The notes beneath the pieces are model-generated. The model was not told where the DNA came from. It did not search any database and saw only the letters and a list, made by a program, of their open reading frames with translations. The translations under genes and the position numbers were made by a program. From assembly GCA_031373255.1 (NCBI GenBank), contig JANMMJ010000246.1, forward strand, positions 1-64,000: a DNA stretch of 64,000 bases, read 5' to 3'. The stretch comes from JANMMJ01 sp031373255 (lineage in GTDB: Bacteria; Pseudomonadota; Alphaproteobacteria; Rhizobiales; Aestuariivirgaceae). This document shows, piece after piece, positions 60,964-64,000 of this stretch; the stretch's first letter is position 1; each line of letters begins with the position of its first letter.

Positions 60964-60997
60964 CCGCGGGATCGCAAGTTCCCGCGGTTTGCATTCT
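60964..60997 (+). terminator. Hairpin between binding protein and permease genes
   Basis: CCGCGGGA (60964-60971) pairs perfectly with TCCCGCGG (60980-60987) around an 8-base loop and is followed by TTTGCATTCTT. It lies 25 bases after the binding-protein stop and resembles a partial rho-independent terminator. It could lower permease and ATPase expression relative to the binding protein. Confidence 0.65.
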
Positions 60998-61023
60998 TGA
61001 CCGGCATTGGAAAACAACGCGTC

Positions 61024-61827
61024 ATGGCTTCACGCCGCTCGCTCTGGCAAAGGCTGACAACGCCGTTTGGCGATATTCCCCGGGCCTTATCGATAGCGGC
61101 GGGGGCGGCACTCTGGACCATCGTTCTCCTCGCTTGGGCTACCGCGACTTACGGCAAGTTCGTGCCCGACATGTTTCTGCCAGTACCAGACTCGGTCGTT
61201 GCCCGCTTCTTCAAGCTGGCCGGCGACGGAACGCTCTGGGTGCACATATGGGCGAGCGTCCGGGTGGTTCTGCTTGGCTTCATTGTGTCGGCAGCGATCT
61301 CCGTGCCGCTTGGCCTTTACATGGGTACCTACCGCATCGTGCAGGCTGCACTTGAGCCGCTCGTCAATTTCATCCGCTATCTCCCGGTAACATCCCTCGT
61401 GCCGCTCTTCATCCTGTGGATCGGCATCGGCATCGAGCAGCGCGTGACGGTGATCTTCTTCGGCACCTTCTTTCAACAGCTGGTGATGATCGCCGATGTT
61501 GCCCGCAATGTGTCGCGCGATCTCGTCAATGCGTCCTATACCTTGGGAACCAAACGCACCGAGGCGGTCTGGCATGTCATTTTCCCGGCTGCCCTGCCTG
61601 GCATTCTCGACGTGCTGCGCGTCACCATGGGCTGGGCCTGGACCTATCTCGTGGTGGCTGAACTGGTCGCCGCCAACAGCGGCCTCGGTTATATTTCGCT
61701 CAAGGCCATGCGCGGCTTCCAGGTAGACACCATCTTCCTCGCCATAGCGCTGATCGGTCTTCTGGGCCTCATCAGCGACATGTCCTTCCGGCTGCTGCGC
61801 CGCTGGATTGCGCCGTGGGCAACCTGA
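61024..61827 (+). CDS. ABC transporter permease (SsuC/TauC-like)
   Basis: This 267-residue permease has about six hydrophobic segments, beginning ALSIAAGAALWTIVLLAWATA, and the EAA loop DLVNASYTLGTKRTEAVWHVIFPAALPGIL. SsuC/TauC-type features are SVRVVLLGFIVSAAISVPLGLYMG and LPVTSLVPLFILWIGIGIEQRV. ATG 61024 is preferred; the frame also has a TTG at 60997 inside the run-out of the hairpin. It overlaps the ATPase gene by one base (TGATG). Confidence 0.9.
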   Translation: MASRRSLWQRLTTPFGDIPRALSIAAGAALWTIVLLAWATATYGKFVPDMFLPVPDSVVARFFKLAGDGTLWVHIWASVRVVLLGFIVSAAISVPLGLYMGTYRIVQAALEPLVNFIRYLPVTSLVPLFILWIGIGIEQRVTVIFFGTFFQQLVMIADVARNVSRDLVNASYTLGTKRTEAVWHVIFPAALPGILDVLRVTMGWAWTYLVVAELVAANSGLGYISLKAMRGFQVDTIFLAIALIGLLGLISDMSFRLLRRWIAPWAT

Positions 61828-62609
61828 TGCAGGGATCCGCCAAGGGCAGCCTCTCGGTGCGCGATGTGTCGCTGGTCTATCGCGGCCGGCAGGACGTGCA
61901 GGCCCTGGACCGGGTCTCCTTCGAGGTAAAGCCCAACGCGTTTACCGTGATCGTCGGTCCCTCCGGCTGTGGCAAGTCGAGCCTTCTCTACCTGGCCGCC
62001 GGCCTCAACGAGGTGACAGCGGGAGACATCGAAGTGAACGGCCGCCGCGTCGATGGTCCGGGTCCCGATCGCGGCATGGTGTTTCAGTCCTACACGCTGT
62101 TCCCCTGGCTCACGGTTCGCCGCAATGTCGAATACGGCCTTCGGCGCAGGGGCCTGGCCCAAGGGGAACGCACCGCAATCGTTGACCGCTATCTCGCCGA
62201 AATCGGCCTTTCTGCCTTTGCCGATCATTACCCCAAGCAATTGTCCGGCGGCATGATGCAGCGCGTTGCCATTGCCCGGGCGCTGGCCAATGATCCCGAC
62301 ATTCTGCTGATGGACGAGCCCTTCGGCGCACTCGACAGCCAGACCCGCCACACCATGCAGAAACTCCTGCTGAGGGTCTGGCAGGCGGCGCAGAAGACCG
62401 TGGCTTTCGTCACCCACGATATCGACGAGGCCATCCTGCTGGGCGATCGCGTTCTTGTCATGACCGCCCGTCCCGGCCGCATCAAGGCCGACATCGTGAT
62501 CGACATTCCGCGCCCGCGCGATCCGGCAATCGCACTTGAGCCGCACTTCATTGCCCTCAAGCGCCGCATCATCGAGCAATTGCGGGACGAGATCGACGAG
62601 GAGCACTGA
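61827..62609 (+). CDS. ABC transporter ATP-binding protein (SsuB/TauB-like)
   Basis: This 260-residue ATPase has Walker A VGPSGCGKSSLLYLAAGL, Q loop MVFQSYTLFPWLTVRRNVEYG, signature LSGGMMQRVAIARAL, Walker B ILLMDEPFGALDSQTR and the switch His in FVTHDIDEAILL. All fit the nitrate/taurine family. ATG 61827 couples to the permease stop; a GTG at 61815 could add four residues. With the binding protein and permease it makes a complete importer of unknown substrate. Confidence 0.93.
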   Translation: MQGSAKGSLSVRDVSLVYRGRQDVQALDRVSFEVKPNAFTVIVGPSGCGKSSLLYLAAGLNEVTAGDIEVNGRRVDGPGPDRGMVFQSYTLFPWLTVRRNVEYGLRRRGLAQGERTAIVDRYLAEIGLSAFADHYPKQLSGGMMQRVAIARALANDPDILLMDEPFGALDSQTRHTMQKLLLRVWQAAQKTVAFVTHDIDEAILLGDRVLVMTARPGRIKADIVIDIPRPRDPAIALEPHFIALKRRIIEQLRDEIDEEH

Positions 62610-62621
62610 GGTGCCGAACCG

Positions 62622-63086
62622 CTATCCCCGCCCGCGATAGGACGGAACCCCCTGATCGGGAAGCCACAGGCCTTTGGGCGGTGTGCCCGTCTGCCAGAAC
62701 ACGTCGATCGGCATGCCGCCGCGCGGATACCAGTAGCCGCCGATCCGCAGCCATTTGGGCTTCAGCGCTGCAATGAGCTTCTTGCCGATCGCGATGGTGC
62801 AATCCTCGTGGAAGGCCCCGTGATTGCGGAACGATCCGAGATAGAGCTTGAGCGATTTCGATTCGACCAGCCAGCGCCCCGGCACATAGTCGATCACCAG
62901 ATGGGCGAAATCGGGCTGTCCCGTCATCGGGCACATCGAGGTGAATTCCGGTGCCGCGAAGCGCACCAGATAGAGGCAGTCCGTCTGCGAATTAGGCACG
63001 CGCTCAAGCACCGCCACATCGGGCGATTGTGGCATCGGGGTCTTCGCGCCGAGCTGGGTGAGGCCGGAAACATCTGTCTTCGCCAT
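62622..63086 (-). CDS. queF: NADPH-dependent 7-cyano-7-deazaguanine reductase
   Basis: This 154-residue type I (unimodular) QueF reduces the nitrile preQ0 to preQ1 in queuosine synthesis. The catalytic Cys and Asp lie in FTSMCPMTGQPDFAHLVIDYVP, and the QueF motif E-S-K-S-x-K-L-Y is present as ESKSLKLYLGSFRNHGAFHED, with catalytic His/Glu. ATG 63086 has AAGGAGA upstream. It converges on the ABC ATPase gene and lies 19 bases after paralogue B, so both could share the SOS-type promoter. queG is at 47876-48997. Confidence 0.96.
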   Translation of the reverse strand: MAKTDVSGLTQLGAKTPMPQSPDVAVLERVPNSQTDCLYLVRFAAPEFTSMCPMTGQPDFAHLVIDYVPGRWLVESKSLKLYLGSFRNHGAFHEDCTIAIGKKLIAALKPKWLRIGGYWYPRGGMPIDVFWQTGTPPKGLWLPDQGVPSYRGRG

Positions 63087-63105
63087 GCGTGTCTCCTTCA
63101 TGCGA

Positions 63106-63786
63106 TCAGGACGTGTCGGGCATCGTCGCGTCGAAGGCAAGCCCGTGGCATTCGCGCAGCACGTCGTCGACCTCGTAAAGGGACGTCCGGCGGTGGCCGG
63201 GAGGCCGGCCAGGGCGGAGCGGTGAGATGAATGCCGAAGTTTTCGTCTTTTCCCGCCGTGTCCGCCAGCGCACCAGCCGCCGTGCCTGGCGCGGCAGATC
63301 GTCGAGCGCGATCTTGATGGCGTGGAGCCTCCAGCAGAATCGTTCCGCCTCGATGCGGCGATCGGGCGGTGGCGCGGGTTCCGCCGCCGGCTGGGGCCGG
63401 GGCCACAGCGCCAGTACGCGTGGATCGCTGGTGAAGACATGGATGCGCGGCAGGACTCGTGAGGCCGATCCGCGAGAGGGTGCAACGCGTCTGCGCGGAT
63501 CGAACAGCGAGAAGGAGAGGCGCAGGCCGCGGCCTTGCCCGGTGAAGCGTTCGGCCGGCATGGCGCGCGAAGGTGGAGGCTTCACCACGAGACCCCGCGC
63601 CGCGATGACGATCAGGCGCCGCACGGCGGATTCGGCGGGCAAAAGCACCCGCAGGGCGGCCCGGCGGACACCGCTCGGAATCGCAGCCAGGGTGCCGCCA
63701 TCCTGCAGCCCCAGCAGGGCGAAGAGGGCGGCAACGATGCCCAGCAGTGCGTCACGATTGCGCGAGAGGGCCCTGTCCCAATCCAT
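63106..63786 (-). CDS. Unknown protein with LexA-box promoter, paralogue B (226 aa)
   Basis: Like paralogue A (35064-35744), the product is exactly 226 residues. It has MDW at the start, a hydrophobic helix (LLGIVAALFALLGL), RRLIVIAARGLVVKPPP (56-72), FSLFDPR, LPRIHVF, LDDLPRQARRLVRW (161-174), SPLRPGRPPGHR (188-199) and VLRECHGLAFDA near the end. By eye roughly half the positions are identical. ATG 63786 begins at MDW; a TTG/GTG-type start upstream would add nine residues overlapping the LexA site region. No signal peptide or known fold is seen; the N-terminal helix could be a membrane anchor or core helix. A LexA box overlaps its promoter, so DNA-damage induction is predicted. Confidence 0.8.
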   Translation of the reverse strand: MDWDRALSRNRDALLGIVAALFALLGLQDGGTLAAIPSGVRRAALRVLLPAESAVRRLIVIAARGLVVKPPPSRAMPAERFTGQGRGLRLSFSLFDPRRRVAPSRGSASRVLPRIHVFTSDPRVLALWPRPQPAAEPAPPPDRRIEAERFCWRLHAIKIALDDLPRQARRLVRWRTRREKTKTSAFISPLRPGRPPGHRRTSLYEVDDVLRECHGLAFDATMPDTS

Positions 63787-63807
63787 GGCGTTTCCTTTGC
63801 TCAAACA

Positions 63808-63848
63808 GAACATAAAGGGAACATAAATCGATGGGAATACGCTGTCAA
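63808..63848 (-). promoter_or_regulatory. SOS promoter with LexA box upstream of paralogue B
   Basis: On the minus strand TTGACA (63848-63843) is followed after 17 bases by TATGTT (63825-63820), and GAAC-ATAAAGG-GAAC (plus strand, 63808-63822) overlaps the -10. The box differs from that of paralogue A by one base in the spacer. The start codon lies about 22 bases further on. Confidence 0.75.
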
Positions 63849-63890
63849 TGCCTTTCGCCGAGCCGCCGCTTGCTCAAACCACTCGGCGCC

Positions 63891-64000
63891 TCAGTCGACT
63901 AGCCCCAATTGCCGGGCAATGGTGGCGCTGTCGTAGTAGTCGCGGCCCTCAACCACCAACCCGTCTCGGACTCGCATCACAGAGCAAAAGCGGACTTCGG
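63891..64000 (-). CDS. SnoaL-like / nuclear transport factor 2-like protein, C-terminal end
   Basis: Only the last 36 codons are inside the window, ending with TGA at 63891-63893. The residues read VRFCSVMRVRDGLVVEGRDYYDSATIARQLGLVD, split here only for reference: RVRDGLVVEGRDYYDS is the last strand and helix typical of SnoaL-like ester-cyclase or limonene-epoxide-hydrolase-like folds. The substrate cannot be inferred from the fragment. It points in the same direction as paralogue B but lies ~100 bases upstream of it, behind the LexA-type promoter. Confidence 0.65.
   Translation of the reverse strand, partial: EVRFCSVMRVRDGLVVEGRDYYDSATIARQLGLVD

Noticed and set aside
63087..63105. Possible preQ1 riboswitch in front of queF
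   Set aside because: Only 19 bases separate queF from the upstream gene, too short for a preQ1 aptamer and expression platform.

Overview
The window looks like chromosomal DNA of a GC-rich alphaproteobacterium, most likely of the order Hyphomicrobiales (Rhizobiales). The support is a FrcBCA-type fructose transporter, MbfA with an Irr-type iron control element, GAAC-N7-GAAC sites (the alphaproteobacterial LexA box), an Entner-Doudoroff operon, and the sequences of the housekeeping genes. I cannot name the genus.

Layout. At 1-250 is the right edge of an integrated element: the first codons of a tyrosine recombinase on the minus strand, two short direct repeats, and the 3' half of a tRNA-Arg(CCG) gene that looks like attR. 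From 350 to 13.3 kb come a GNAT enzyme and then a sugar block. Most of that block is on the minus strand: a quinone reductase, an inositol-phosphatase-family enzyme, a ROK fructokinase, a SARP/TPR regulator, pgi, a FucU-type mutarotase and a ROK regulator. frcBCA is divergent from it, and a promoter plus terminator with no ORF, a small RNA candidate, lies just past frcA. From 13.4 to 19.5 kb are assorted genes: a ChaC-like enzyme, prfC, a DUF599-like protein, an unknown membrane protein, a hydrolase, a lipocalin-like gene without a normal start, and a methyltransferase.

From 19.5 to 24.5 kb lies zwf-pgl-edd-eda-mgsA, which joins the Entner-Doudoroff pathway to methylglyoxal synthase. hrpB follows, then a sugar-acid cluster at 27-35 kb (LacI-type regulator, PhyH dioxygenase, EamA transporter, 2-dehydro-3-deoxygalactonokinase, SDR, aldose epimerase, IlvD/Edd dehydratase) that fits oxidative galactose or arabinose breakdown. 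From 35.8 to 49.7 kb the window is mostly housekeeping: lepA, mbfA, pheST, rplT, rpmI, a two-component system with a PepSY protein, infC, queG and a glutathione transferase. uppP, glk and a phosphoribosyltransferase/BtpA-like pair follow. From 53 to 62.6 kb is an uncharacterised uptake and catabolism module: a PotABCD-type transporter, a polysaccharide-deacetylase-family enzyme, an SDR, a zinc alcohol dehydrogenase, and an NMT1/SsuABC-type transporter. queF and the C-terminal end of a SnoaL-like protein close the window.

The most unusual signal is a pair of 226-residue paralogues of unknown function at 35064-35744 and 63106-63786, 28 kb apart. They share long conserved blocks, and each sits behind a TTGACA promoter overlapped by a GAAC-N7-GAAC LexA box. 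This predicts an undescribed SOS-induced protein family. Glucose and fructose use can be followed through the window: frcBCA uptake, fructokinase and glk phosphorylation, pgi, zwf, pgl, edd and eda to pyruvate and glyceraldehyde 3-phosphate, with mgsA as an overflow outlet.
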